51,159 bases of DNA from Bryobacterales bacterium. Its GTDB lineage: Bacteria > Acidobacteriota > Terriglobia > Bryobacterales > Bryobacteraceae. The notes beneath the pieces are model-generated. The model made no database searches. It was not told the origin of the DNA and saw only the letters and a program-made list of their open reading frames with translations. Position 1 is the stretch's first letter; each line of letters opens with the position of its first letter. Where the stretch lies: the NCBI GenBank assembly GCA_020851655.1, contig JADZCI010000246.1, positions 1 through 51,159 of the forward strand. The letters are read 5' to 3'. The position numbers and the translations under genes are program-made. This document shows, piece after piece, positions 25,691 through 34,828 of the stretch.

Positions 25691-27028
25691 ATGAGCATTA
25701 CACGGAGGGCGGCGATGAGTGCGCTGACAGCCGCCTCCTGGACGCGGGTGAAAGGCGCGAACGACCGGGTGGGCGTGGGCTTCATCGGCTACGGCCTGAT
25801 TGGGGCGCGCCATGTTTACGACTTCCGGGCGCAGTCCGACGCCGACCTTGTCGCCTTGGCCGACACCTACCAGCCGCGGCTCGAACAAGGTGTCGCGGCG
25901 TGCGGCGGCAAGACCAGGGGCTATCCAGATTTCAGAAAGCTGCTGGATGACAAAGACGTCCAGGCCGTCGTGGTATCGACTCCCGACCACTGGCACGCGC
26001 TGATGACGATGATGGCGTGCGCGGCCGGCAAGGACGTGTACGTCGAAAAGCCGCTGACCGTTTTTGTGAAAGAAGGGCGCTGGATGACCACGGTGGCGCG
26101 CAAGCACAAACGCGTCATTCAGGTCGGCACGCAACAGCGCAGCGGCAGGCACTACCAGGCGGCGCGCGCGCTGGTCGAGCAGCGGTATTTCGGAAAGGTC
26201 CATAGCGCGCGCATGGCGTCGTTCCGCAATATCATGCCGGGCTTCGGTAAACCTACGGGAACTCAGCCCAGCGATTTCAATTACGACATGTGGCTTGGAC
26301 CGGCGCCGGCGCGTCCTTATCAGCCGCACCGCGGTTTGTACCACTTCCGCTGGTTCTGGGATTTTTCCGGCGGCCAGATGACCAACCTGGGCGCGCACTC
26401 CATCGACATCGTGCACTGGTACCTGAACCTGGATGGTCCCACGGCGGTAAGTTCCAGCGGCGGGCGGTTTGTGCTGGAAGATGACGGCGAGACGCCGGAC
26501 ACGCAGGATGCGATTTTCGAATACCCTGGCCTGACCACGGTGTGGTCGCACCGCGAGGGAAGCGCCGGCCAACGCCGGGGCGGCGGACTGGAGTTCTTCG
26601 GCACACAAGGGTCGCTTGCGATCGGCCGCGGCGGCTTCGACATCTATTCGGAACTGAAGATGTCTCCCGAGAACGCGGTGCCCGTATTCAAGGGCCAGCC
26701 GGCAGGCGGACCGCAGCGCCAGGACGTGAAGCCGGAACCTTATATCAAGCCGGTGCACCAGGACGGCAGCCAGGAAGAACAGTTCGACCTGCACGTGAAG
26801 AATTTTCTCGCGTGCGTCAAGACCCGCCAGCAGCCGGTTTCGGACGTCGAAGGAGCACACCAGGTGGCGACGGCTTGCCACCTGGCCAACATTTCCCTGC
26901 GCACCGGACGTAAAATTCGTTGGGATCCGAAGAAAGAAGAAATTCTGGGAGACAAGGAGGCTGCCGCGATGCTGGAGCGGCCTTACCGCAAGCCGTGGGA
27001 CCAGGTTTTGCGAGGCTTGCTGGCATGA
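25691..27028 (+). CDS. Gfo/Idh/MocA-family oxidoreductase with Tat-type signal
   Basis: 445 residues from the ATG at 25691; the frame is open 42 bases earlier without support. The N-terminus MSITRRAAMSALTAAS is a Tat-type signal. A Rossmann fold follows with VGVGFIGYGLIGARH, VVVSTPDHWHALMTMMACAAGKDVYVEKPLTV including the family's EKP lysine, and a C-terminal substrate domain with GGQMTNLGAHSIDIVHWYL. It probably oxidises or reduces a sugar or inositol-like substrate with a tightly bound nicotinamide cofactor, as exported members of this family do. It is divergent from the YjhG-type dehydratase. coaD follows after 52 bases. Confidence 0.9.
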   Translation: MSITRRAAMSALTAASWTRVKGANDRVGVGFIGYGLIGARHVYDFRAQSDADLVALADTYQPRLEQGVAACGGKTRGYPDFRKLLDDKDVQAVVVSTPDHWHALMTMMACAAGKDVYVEKPLTVFVKEGRWMTTVARKHKRVIQVGTQQRSGRHYQAARALVEQRYFGKVHSARMASFRNIMPGFGKPTGTQPSDFNYDMWLGPAPARPYQPHRGLYHFRWFWDFSGGQMTNLGAHSIDIVHWYLNLDGPTAVSSSGGRFVLEDDGETPDTQDAIFEYPGLTTVWSHREGSAGQRRGGGLEFFGTQGSLAIGRGGFDIYSELKMSPENAVPVFKGQPAGGPQRQDVKPEPYIKPVHQDGSQEEQFDLHVKNFLACVKTRQQPVSDVEGAHQVATACHLANISLRTGRKIRWDPKKEEILGDKEAAAMLERPYRKPWDQVLRGLLA

Positions 27029-27080
27029 CCAGGGGGAGGACCGGGCTACGCTTAGAGGCATCGCGGGAGATGGCAGACCA

Positions 27081-27566
27081 GTGATCAGAGCGATCTACCC
27101 AGGTTCGTTCGACCCCATCACCAACGGTCATCTCGACCTGATACACCGGGGTGCGAGCCACTTCGACCAACTGGTGGTGGCCGTGCTGATCAACGACGAA
27201 AAGCAGGCGCTTTTCTCGGTGCAGGAGAGAATGGAGATGCTGCGCGACGCGGTGAAGGGCTTGTCCAACGTCGAAGTGGACTCGTTCAACGGGCTGCTGG
27301 TCGACTACACCGCGCGGAAAAAAGCGAGCGTCGTAATTCGTGGAATCCGGGCCATTTCCGATTATGAGTACGAGCTGCAGATGGCTTTGATGAACCGCAG
27401 GCTCGCACCGGACATCGAAACAATGTTTATGATGTCAGGAGAGGCATATTCTTTCATCAGTTCGCGTTTGGTAAAGGAAGTCTTCCGGCTGGGCGGTGAT
27501 ATTACAGGGCTGGTCCCGCCTTCTGTGGCAACGCGGCTCAAACAGCGGCTCTTAGTTAAAGTCTGA
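27081..27566 (+). CDS. coaD: Phosphopantetheine adenylyltransferase
   Basis: CoaD makes dephospho-CoA from 4'-phosphopantetheine and ATP in the cytosol. The 161 residues match the family length. Motifs are YPGSFDPITNGHLDLI with the T/H-x-G-H nucleotidyl transfer signature, VVIRGIRAISDYEYELQMALMNR, and the C-terminal FISSRLVKEV. The start is a GTG with GGGAGA upstream. It is followed after eight bases by the aminotransferase gene, so both probably share a transcript. Confidence 0.97.
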   Translation: MIRAIYPGSFDPITNGHLDLIHRGASHFDQLVVAVLINDEKQALFSVQERMEMLRDAVKGLSNVEVDSFNGLLVDYTARKKASVVIRGIRAISDYEYELQMALMNRRLAPDIETMFMMSGEAYSFISSRLVKEVFRLGGDITGLVPPSVATRLKQRLLVKV

Positions 27567-27574
27567 CGGTACTC

Positions 27575-28765
27575 ATGCAAGCAGCATCGCTATCGCTCGC
27601 GGAGCGAATCTCACTCATCAGTGTTTCATCGACGGCCAAGGTATCGGCGGAAGCCGAGAAACTGCGGCGTCAAGGAGTCGATGTGGTCGACTTCGGAGTA
27701 GGGGAACCCGATTTCCCGACTCCCGACAACATCAAGCAGGCCGCCATCGACGCCATTCACGGCAACTTTACGCGGTACACCGCCATGGGCGGGACGCTGG
27801 AACTGCGGCAAGCGGTATGCGACCGGCACAAGGCGGATTTCGGTACTTCGTATGCGACGCCCGAGTGCGTCATTTCGGTGGGCGGCAAGCACGCGATCTT
27901 CAACCTGATGCAGGTGTTGATCCAGCCCGGCGACGAGGTGCTGATTCCCGTTCCGTACTGGGTGACGTACAAAGACGTCGTCAACTACGCCAGCGGGCAG
28001 TGCGTGTTTGTCGAAACCGAAGAATCACAGGGATTCAAGCTGACGGCGGACATGGTCGAGCGGCATCTGTCGCCGCGCTCGCGCATGATCATCATCAATT
28101 CTCCGTCCAACCCGAGCGGCGCGGTGGTGGACCCGGCGGAGTTCGGGAAGATCGCCAAGCTGGCGCAATCGCGCGGCGTGTGGCTGATGACGGATGAGTG
28201 CTACTGCCAGTTTCTGTATGGGGAAAAGCCGTACTCGGTGGCCAGCCTCGCCGGCATGAAGGAGACGGTGGTGGTCGCCGGATCGCTATCCAAGACTTAT
28301 GCGATGACGGGCTGGCGCATTGGTTTCACGCTCGCGCCGCCGTCCATCTGCAACGCGATTCTGAAGTTGCAAAGCCACAGCACCTCGAACCCCACGTCCA
28401 TCGCGCAAAAGGCGGCGATTGAAGCGCTGAACGGGCCGCAGGACTCGGTGGGCGTGATGCTGGCGGAATACGAGAAGCGGCGCAATTACGTGGTGGGCCG
28501 GCTCAGGGCGATTCCCGGCGTGACCGTGGCCGAGCCGAAGGGCGCCTTTTACGCCTATCCGAACATCAGCACGGCATTCGGCCGCGGCGGCATCAAGACG
28601 TCGATGGATTTTGCGGAAAGGCTTCTCGCCGGCGCGCATGTGGCGGTGGTGCCCGGCGAAGCGTTCGGGACGGCTGAACACGTCCGGATCTCGTATGCGG
28701 CGTCGACCGAAGAGTTGAAACGCGGGCTCGACCGCATCGAGAATTTCATCCGGAACCTTCAATAG
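27575..28765 (+). CDS. aspC: Pyridoxal phosphate-dependent aspartate aminotransferase
   Basis: 396 residues, class I fold. Recognised segments are VVDFGVGEPDFPTPDNIK, the glycine-rich region around SVGGKHAIFNLMQVL, IIINSPSNPSGAVV, and the PLP-binding lysine in VAGSLSKTYAMTGWRIGF with the C-terminal carboxylate-binding arginine in HVRISYAAS. It belongs to the I-gamma type aspartate/prephenate aminotransferases common in this phylum. It transfers the amino group between aspartate and 2-oxoglutarate or related acids. The substrate range is not decided by sequence. The ATG is eight bases after coaD. Confidence 0.92.
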   Translation: MQAASLSLAERISLISVSSTAKVSAEAEKLRRQGVDVVDFGVGEPDFPTPDNIKQAAIDAIHGNFTRYTAMGGTLELRQAVCDRHKADFGTSYATPECVISVGGKHAIFNLMQVLIQPGDEVLIPVPYWVTYKDVVNYASGQCVFVETEESQGFKLTADMVERHLSPRSRMIIINSPSNPSGAVVDPAEFGKIAKLAQSRGVWLMTDECYCQFLYGEKPYSVASLAGMKETVVVAGSLSKTYAMTGWRIGFTLAPPSICNAILKLQSHSTSNPTSIAQKAAIEALNGPQDSVGVMLAEYEKRRNYVVGRLRAIPGVTVAEPKGAFYAYPNISTAFGRGGIKTSMDFAERLLAGAHVAVVPGEAFGTAEHVRISYAASTEELKRGLDRIENFIRNLQ

Positions 28766-28799
28766 CGCCCGCGGCGGCTCCCGCTTCGGTACCATCGAG

Positions 28800-30041
28800 G
28801 TGAGAACTCCAGCGTTCGATTTCGTGTTCCAGCAGAAGCGTCTTCTCCTTGCAGCCCTGCTCGCTGGCTTGATGAGCGGGTGCTCCAACACGTCGGATAT
28901 CGACCCTGATCGTGAGCTGGGCGAGGCGTATGTCGCGCCCATGTCGATGCCTTTGTACAACGAGCTATCGGCGCGTCCCAAGGTGGTGGCGACGGTCAAG
29001 CACGGGCAGAAACTCGTCATCGTCGGCAAGCGGCGGCGATTTCTACGGGTCCGCGCTCCGGGCGGCAAGACAGGCTGGACCGATTCCCGGCAACTGCTGA
29101 AGGAAGAAGGGATCGAGTCGCTGAAACGTCTGGCGGACCTGGCGGCAAAGGCGCCCGCGTTCGGCGCTGCTATGGTCTACGAACCGCTCAACGTTCACAT
29201 ACAGCCCAACCGGCAATCGCCCAGCTTCCTGCAAGTTCACCCCAACGAGCGCGTGGACGTCGTGGATTACGAACTGCTGGAGCGAACGCCGTACGTCTTT
29301 CCCGAGATTCTCCCGCCACCGCCGAAGGTTCAGCCGGCGCCGAAGAAGAAGCGTGACAGCAACCGGGTTCCGCCTCCGGAGCCGCCCGATCCGCCGCCGC
29401 TGCCTCCCAACTGGATGGAGCTTTCGCGGAGCGCCGAGCTGGAAGAGGAACCGCCGGCGGCGGAAGCCGTCCACCACCCCGCCGCTGTGATGGAAGCCTG
29501 GAGCCTGGTCCGGACGAAGGACGGGCGCGCCGGCTGGGCGCTCACGCGCCTGCTGACGATGGCGATCCCGGACGATGTCGCGCAGTACTCCGAGCGGCAA
29601 CGCATCACGTCCTATGCGGCACTTGGCTTTGTGGACGATGAAGGCGAGAAGAAAGGCATCTGGCTTTGGACGACACTGTCCGACACCAGGGCTCCGTACC
29701 ACTTCGACGGCTTTCGTCTGTTCACCTACAGCCTGAGGCGCCACCGCTACGAAACCTCGTACCGCGAGCGGGATGTGCGGGGCTACCTGCCGGTCGAGAC
29801 GAGACCGACCGCCAACGGAATCGGGGCGAGTTTCTCGCTGCTGCTGGAGACGGACGCGGGACTCGTGAAGCGCGACTACACGTTCAATGGCTACCGGGTT
29901 CAAGTGACGGGCGAATCGCCGGCCAAGCGGCCAAAGAACGAGTTTCTGGCGCTTCCGGCCGAGACGCCGGGAGAAGCCACGCCCGCCGTGACATCCTTTG
30001 AAGAAGACATCAAGAGCAAGCTGAAGGGCTTGCTCAAGTAG
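28800..30041 (+). CDS. Lipoprotein with SH3-like domains
   Basis: 413 residues from a GTG start. A signal ends in the lipobox LMSGC (lipidated cysteine at about residue 28), so it is a membrane-anchored lipoprotein. Two bacterial SH3-type segments are visible: one around residues 45-100 (SARPKVVATVKHGQKLVIVGKRRRFLRV and GKTGWTDSRQLL) and one around 120-250 (PLNVHIQPNRQSPSFLQV to DGRAGWALTRLL), interrupted by a proline-rich linker. The C-terminal 160 residues are unassigned and rich in beta segments. A role at the cell wall or as an adaptor is likely but unproved. Confidence 0.82.
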   Translation: MRTPAFDFVFQQKRLLLAALLAGLMSGCSNTSDIDPDRELGEAYVAPMSMPLYNELSARPKVVATVKHGQKLVIVGKRRRFLRVRAPGGKTGWTDSRQLLKEEGIESLKRLADLAAKAPAFGAAMVYEPLNVHIQPNRQSPSFLQVHPNERVDVVDYELLERTPYVFPEILPPPPKVQPAPKKKRDSNRVPPPEPPDPPPLPPNWMELSRSAELEEEPPAAEAVHHPAAVMEAWSLVRTKDGRAGWALTRLLTMAIPDDVAQYSERQRITSYAALGFVDDEGEKKGIWLWTTLSDTRAPYHFDGFRLFTYSLRRHRYETSYRERDVRGYLPVETRPTANGIGASFSLLLETDAGLVKRDYTFNGYRVQVTGESPAKRPKNEFLALPAETPGEATPAVTSFEEDIKSKLKGLLK

Positions 30042-30066
30042 GCCGCACGCCGCCGGGCTTATAGTA

Positions 30067-30077
30067 GTAACTGTTAC
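30067..30077. promoter_or_regulatory. Perfect short palindrome upstream of the PSD1 gene
   Basis: GTAACTGTTAC is a perfect inverted repeat around a central T, 24 bases before the ATG. A TATAGT a few bases upstream could be a -10 box, so this may be an operator. No -35 box is evident. Confidence 0.25.
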
Positions 30078-30100
30078 GTCAGGGCCTGGGAACCTTGTCA

Positions 30101-33100
30101 ATGCGCCGTACAGCCAACATACTGATCCTTTTATCCGCTTCCGTTGCGATGAGTTTTGGGGCTAATCCGCCCAAGCCGAATGCGGCGGCGAACCGGGTGG
30201 CGCCGGTGGATTTTCAGAAAGATGTCCGGCCGATACTGGCCGATGCGTGCTTCGCGTGCCACGGGCCGGACAAGGCCACGCGGCTGATGAACCTGCGCCT
30301 GGACACGCGGGACGGCGCGTTTCAAAAGCGCAAATCGGGATCGCCCATCGTGCCTGGAAACCCGCAGGCGAGCCTGGTCTACCAGCGAATCACGCAGGAG
30401 AAAGCCGCGTTGCGGATGCCGCCCGCGATGTCGCATAAGACGTTGACGGACGCCCAGAAGGAGATTATCCGCCGCTGGATTCAGCAGGGCGCGCCGTGGA
30501 AAGAGCCCTGGGCCTTCTCCGCGCCCAAGCGTCCGGCGCTGCCTCCGGTGCGGCACGCGTCCTGGCCTAGAAATCCCATCGACCGTTTTATTCTTGCCCG
30601 GCTTGAGGCCGCGGGTCTGAAGCCGGCGCCTGAGGCGGACCGGCGGACGCTGGCGCGGCGGGTTTCGCTCGACCTGACCGGTTTGCCGCCGGAACCCGCC
30701 GCCGTCGACGCTTTTCTAAACGACAAGTCACCGAAGGCGTACGAGAAATACGTCGATCAAATGCTGGCGTCACCGCGCTGGGGTGAACACCGCGCGCGTT
30801 ACTGGCTGGACGCCGCGCGTTACGGCGACACGCACGGCATCCACGTGGATAACTACCGTGAGATGTGGCCGTACCGCGACTGGGTGATTGCCGCGTTCAA
30901 CCACAACATGAGCTTCGACGAGTTTACGAAGGAACAGATTGCGGGTGACCTGATGCCGAGTCCCACCATGGATCAGTTGATCGCGACGGGATTTCACCGC
31001 TGCAACGTCACCACCAATGAAGCGGGAGTCATCCTGGAGGAGATCGATGCCATCTATGCCAAGGATCGCGCCGACACGACCGCCGCGGTGTGGATGGGCC
31101 TGACGTTGGGATGCGCCACGTGCCACGATCACAAGTTCGATCCGCTGAGCCAGAAAGATTTCTATGCCATGACGGCGTTTTTCCGGAACACGCAGCAGCA
31201 CACGATGGACGACAACATTCCAGATACCCCTCCGGTGCTGGTGGTGCCGCGCGACGAAGACCGCCCCCGCTGGGAACGCCTGCGCCAGGAGGAATCGGAA
31301 ACCCGGGCACGGATGCTGACTGTGCGGGCGAGTTCGGAGCCGCAATTCGAGCGCTGGCTGGCCGGCGGTGAATACCGGGAGATTTCCGCTCCGGTTCCAC
31401 GGCGGCCGGAAATCCTGCGTCTCGACATGCGCGACGGTCCCGCCGTGGTGACCGAAGACGGCCGGCGGACGCTCGACACGGGCGCTGGCGTCGCGGTGGG
31501 CGATGCCTCGACGGCGGAGCGCAAGGCGCTGCACTTTGCCAAGAAGGCATCAGCCGAACTCGGTCCGCTCGAACGGATCGAGCCCGACAAACCATTTTCG
31601 GTAACGGCGTGGTTCTACTTCCCGCGGAACGAAGACAGTTTTGTGGTGGCCAGCCAATCGGACAACCTGGATAAGAACCGGGGATGGGTGCTCCAGATCG
31701 GCGCGCGCGTGCCTTCGTTCCGCATGGCGGGCGATGACGGCCGCGGCATCTCGATCGCGGCCGGGCACCTGGAACAACTGCAGCCCGGAACCTGGAATCA
31801 CCTGGCGGTGACCTACGACGGCAGCCGCGAACAGGCCGGGCTCTCGCTGTATGTCAACGGACACACGGTGACGACGCAGGGCGCCGGGGACCAGAACACA
31901 AACCTGCGGGGATGTTTCAACACGCGCGTCCCGGTGAGGCTGGCAAAGGAAGGCGAACGAGGCCTGGGCGATGGCGCGATCGCCGACTTCCGGATTTTCG
32001 ACCGCGTGATCACTGAAGAAGAAGCGCACATGGTTTCGCAATGGCCGCGCCTGGACACGGCGCGCCACAAACCGGTTGCCATCCTGACGCAGGAAGAGCG
32101 CGACGCTCTGCAACTCTACTTTGTCAGTAACCGCGACGAGGAGTACATCCGGCTGGCATCCCGGCTGCCGGAGTTCAAGGCGGAGCGAAGGGAAATCCGG
32201 CAGCGCGGCGCCGTCACTCATATCATGCAGGAGCGGACCGACACGCGTCCCTACGCCTATGTCCTGTTCCGGGGAATGTACGACCAGAAACGCCAGAAGG
32301 TGGAACCGGATACTCCGGCGGCGCTGCCTTCGATGCGCGCCGACATGCCGCACAACCGCCTTGGACTGGCCGAGTGGCTGATTGATCCGGCGAACCCGCT
32401 GACCGCCCGCGTGACGGTGAACCGGTTCTGGCAGGAGACTTTTGGCACTGGCCTGGTGAAGACGAGCGAAGATTTCGGTTCCCAAGGGCAACCACCGGCG
32501 AATCCCGAGCTGCTGGACTGGCTGGCGGTGGATTTCCGCGAGTCCGGGTGGGACGTCAAGCGGTTCTTCCGCCAGATGGTGCTTTCGGCCGCCTACCGCC
32601 AGTCTGCCCAGACCACACCGGAGAAACTCCAGAAGGATCCGGATAACCGTCTGCTGTCGCGTGGTCCCCGCTTCAGGATGGACGGCGAAATGATTCGCGA
32701 CATGGCCCTGGAATCGAGCGGACTGCTCTCGCCGAAGATCGGCGGGCCGAGCGTCAAGCCGTATCAGCCAGAGGGAATCTGGGAAGCGGTCGCGATGATC
32801 GGCAGCAACACGCGCTTCTACAAGCAGGATTCCGGCGACAAGCTCTACCGGCGAAGCCTGTACACATTCTGGAAACGTTCCGCGCCGCCCGCCTCGATGG
32901 AGATCTTCAATGCGCCGACGCGCGAGACCTGCACCGTCCGCCGCGAGCGCACCGACACGCCGTTGCAGGCGCTGGTCACGTTGAACGATCCGCAGTTTGT
33001 CGAAGCCGCGCGCTACCTGGCGGAGAAAGCGTACCAGTCGTCACCGGACTTCGACGCTCAGATTGATTTCGTCACGATGCGCGTGCTGTCCCGGCCCATG

Positions 33101-33298
33101 CAAGACCGGGAACGGGAGATCGTGCGGCGCGGCTACGGGGAGTTTTCGTCGTACTACAAAGAAGAGCCTCAAAAAGCCGAAAAGCTGCTTGCGACCGGCG
33201 CATCTCCGTACGACCACAACATCGACCCAGCCGCGTTTGCGGCGCTGACAATGGTGACGAGCCAGATCATGAACCTTGACGAGGCATTGAACAAATGA
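30101..33298 (+). CDS. PSD1-type cytochrome (PSCyt1 / DUF1549 / LamG / DUF1553)
   Basis: 1065 residues with a signal peptide. Domains in order: a planctomycete-type cytochrome C domain with heme motif CFACH (C50, C53, H54), DUF1549 (about 150-360, starting [16 protein letters not shown]), a concanavalin-like LamG domain (about 460-655, [14 protein letters not shown]...[11 protein letters not shown]), and DUF1553 (about 745-1010, [26 protein letters not shown]). Such proteins occur with DUF1501 partners in planctomycetes, verrucomicrobia and acidobacteria and are tied to polysaccharide breakdown, but the reaction is not known. The stop overlaps the start of the DUF1501 gene (ATGA), so the pair is translationally coupled. 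Confidence 0.93.
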   Translation: MRRTANILILLSASVAMSFGANPPKPNAAANRVAPVDFQKDVRPILADACFACHGPDKATRLMNLRLDTRDGAFQKRKSGSPIVPGNPQASLVYQRITQEKAALRMPPAMSHKTLTDAQKEIIRRWIQQGAPWKEPWAFSAPKRPALPPVRHASWPRNPIDRFILARLEAAGLKPAPEADRRTLARRVSLDLTGLPPEPAAVDAFLNDKSPKAYEKYVDQMLASPRWGEHRARYWLDAARYGDTHGIHVDNYREMWPYRDWVIAAFNHNMSFDEFTKEQIAGDLMPSPTMDQLIATGFHRCNVTTNEAGVILEEIDAIYAKDRADTTAAVWMGLTLGCATCHDHKFDPLSQKDFYAMTAFFRNTQQHTMDDNIPDTPPVLVVPRDEDRPRWERLRQEESETRARMLTVRASSEPQFERWLAGGEYREISAPVPRRPEILRLDMRDGPAVVTEDGRRTLDTGAGVAVGDASTAERKALHFAKKASAELGPLERIEPDKPFSVTAWFYFPRNEDSFVVASQSDNLDKNRGWVLQIGARVPSFRMAGDDGRGISIAAGHLEQLQPGTWNHLAVTYDGSREQAGLSLYVNGHTVTTQGAGDQNTNLRGCFNTRVPVRLAKEGERGLGDGAIADFRIFDRVITEEEAHMVSQWPRLDTARHKPVAILTQEERDALQLYFVSNRDEEYIRLASRLPEFKAERREIRQRGAVTHIMQERTDTRPYAYVLFRGMYDQKRQKVEPDTPAALPSMRADMPHNRLGLAEWLIDPANPLTARVTVNRFWQETFGTGLVKTSEDFGSQGQPPANPELLDWLAVDFRESGWDVKRFFRQMVLSAAYRQSAQTTPEKLQKDPDNRLLSRGPRFRMDGEMIRDMALESSGLLSPKIGGPSVKPYQPEGIWEAVAMIGSNTRFYKQDSGDKLYRRSLYTFWKRSAPPASMEIFNAPTRETCTVRRERTDTPLQALVTLNDPQFVEAARYLAEKAYQSSPDFDAQIDFVTMRVLSRPMQDREREIVRRGYGEFSSYYKEEPQKAEKLLATGASPYDHNIDPAAFAALTMVTSQIMNLDEALNK

Positions 33299-34779
33299 GC
33301 CGGCTGAACCTCAATCCCCACGACCAGGCGGTGCTCAACGAGACCCGCCGCCAGTTTTTCGCTAAAGGCGCTCGCGGGCTGGGAACGGTCGCGCTCGCGC
33401 AATTGTTTGGCGAGGCGGCGCGCGCCGCGGACGGGTCTTCCAAACCGGGGGCAGGCGGACTTCCCGGGCTGCCGCACTTTGCTCCCAAGGCCAAGCGCGC
33501 CATCTACCTGCACATGGTGGGCGCCCCGCCGCAAATCGAAACGTACGACTACAAGCCAGGGATGAAGGAGTGGTTCGACAAGGACCTGCCGGAGTCGATC
33601 CGGAAGGGCCAGCGGCTGACAACGATGACGTCCAACCAGAGCCGCTTTCCCATCGCGCCTTCCGTGTTTCAGTTCGCTCAACACGGCAAGAGCGGCGCGT
33701 GGGTTTCGGAGTTGCTGCCCTACACGGCGAGCATGGTGGACGACCTCGCCATCATTCGTTCAATGCACACCGAGGCGATCAATCACGAACCGGCCATCAC
33801 GTTCATCCAAACCGGCTTTATGATCGCCGGCAAGCCGTGCATTGGTTCGTGGATGGCGTACGGTCTGGGCAGCATGAACCAGGATCTGCCGACTTTTGTC
33901 GTGCTCAATGCCAGCCACTCCAATCCCAAGGCGAACGTGCAGGCGATCTCGGCGCGCCTGTGGAGTTCCGGATTCCTGTCGGCGCAATATGCGGGTGTGG
34001 CGCTGCGCTCCGGAGGCGACCCGGTGCTCTACATCAACAACCCGGAGGGCGTCACGACCGAAGTCCGCCGCAAGATGCTCGACTCGCTGGCGCAGTTGAA
34101 CACCATCGAGCAGGAACGGCTCGGCGACCCGGAAACGCGGGTCCGCATTTCTCAGTACGAGATGGCGTTCCGCATGCAAGCCTCGGTCCCTGAGTTGACG
34201 GACCTGAGCAAGGAGCCCGAGAGCACGTACAAGGCGTACGGCGAAGACGCCCGCAAAGGCGGCACGTTTGCCAATTCCTGCCTGATGGCGCGCCGCCTGG
34301 TGGAGCGTGGTGTGCGCTTCGTTCAGGTGTATCACCGCGGCTGGGACGTTCATGGCAACCTGCCTGAAGTACTGCCCAGCCAGTGCAAAGACGTCGATCA
34401 GGCGTGCCACGCCCTGGTGGGGGATCTGAAGCAACGCGGGTTGCTGGACGACACGCTGGTGATCTGGGGCGGAGAGTTCGGGCGGACGATCTACTCTCAG
34501 GGAAAGTTGACGGCAACCGATTACGGACGGGACCACCATCCCCGCTGCTTCAGCTTGTGGCTGGCTGGCGGAGGCGTCAAGGGCGGTGTCGTTCACGGCG
34601 AGACCGACGAGTTCTCGTACAACATTGTGCGCGACCCGGTACACGTCCGCGACTTCCAAGCCACAATCATGCACTGCTTCGGCATCGACCACGAGCGGTT
34701 CACCTACAAGTACCAGGGTCTCGATCAACGGCTGACCGGCGTGGAAAAGGCGCGGGTGGTCAAAGACATCCTGGCTTAG
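33295..34779 (+). CDS. DUF1501 family Tat-exported protein
   Basis: 494 residues with a Tat signal placed unusually late ([15 protein letters not shown]18-R19). The body matches DUF1501: the alkaline-phosphatase-like start [39 protein letters not shown], and [18 protein letters not shown] with [21 protein letters not shown], where D, H and E residues could bind metals as in sulfatases. The function is unproved; the family is always paired with DUF1549/DUF1553 cytochromes, as here. The ATG overlaps the previous stop by four bases. Confidence 0.93.
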   Translation: MSRLNLNPHDQAVLNETRRQFFAKGARGLGTVALAQLFGEAARAADGSSKPGAGGLPGLPHFAPKAKRAIYLHMVGAPPQIETYDYKPGMKEWFDKDLPESIRKGQRLTTMTSNQSRFPIAPSVFQFAQHGKSGAWVSELLPYTASMVDDLAIIRSMHTEAINHEPAITFIQTGFMIAGKPCIGSWMAYGLGSMNQDLPTFVVLNASHSNPKANVQAISARLWSSGFLSAQYAGVALRSGGDPVLYINNPEGVTTEVRRKMLDSLAQLNTIEQERLGDPETRVRISQYEMAFRMQASVPELTDLSKEPESTYKAYGEDARKGGTFANSCLMARRLVERGVRFVQVYHRGWDVHGNLPEVLPSQCKDVDQACHALVGDLKQRGLLDDTLVIWGGEFGRTIYSQGKLTATDYGRDHHPRCFSLWLAGGGVKGGVVHGETDEFSYNIVRDPVHVRDFQATIMHCFGIDHERFTYKYQGLDQRLTGVEKARVVKDILA

Positions 34780-34828
34780 CCGGCCCTTGCAAAGCCCGTG
34801 TCTCGTTCTATGATGAGCATGGGTGAAA

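Noticed and set aside
24989..27061. 690-residue minus-strand frame across the Gfo/Idh/MocA gene
   Set aside because: Its sequence has no domain and it overlaps two well-supported genes.
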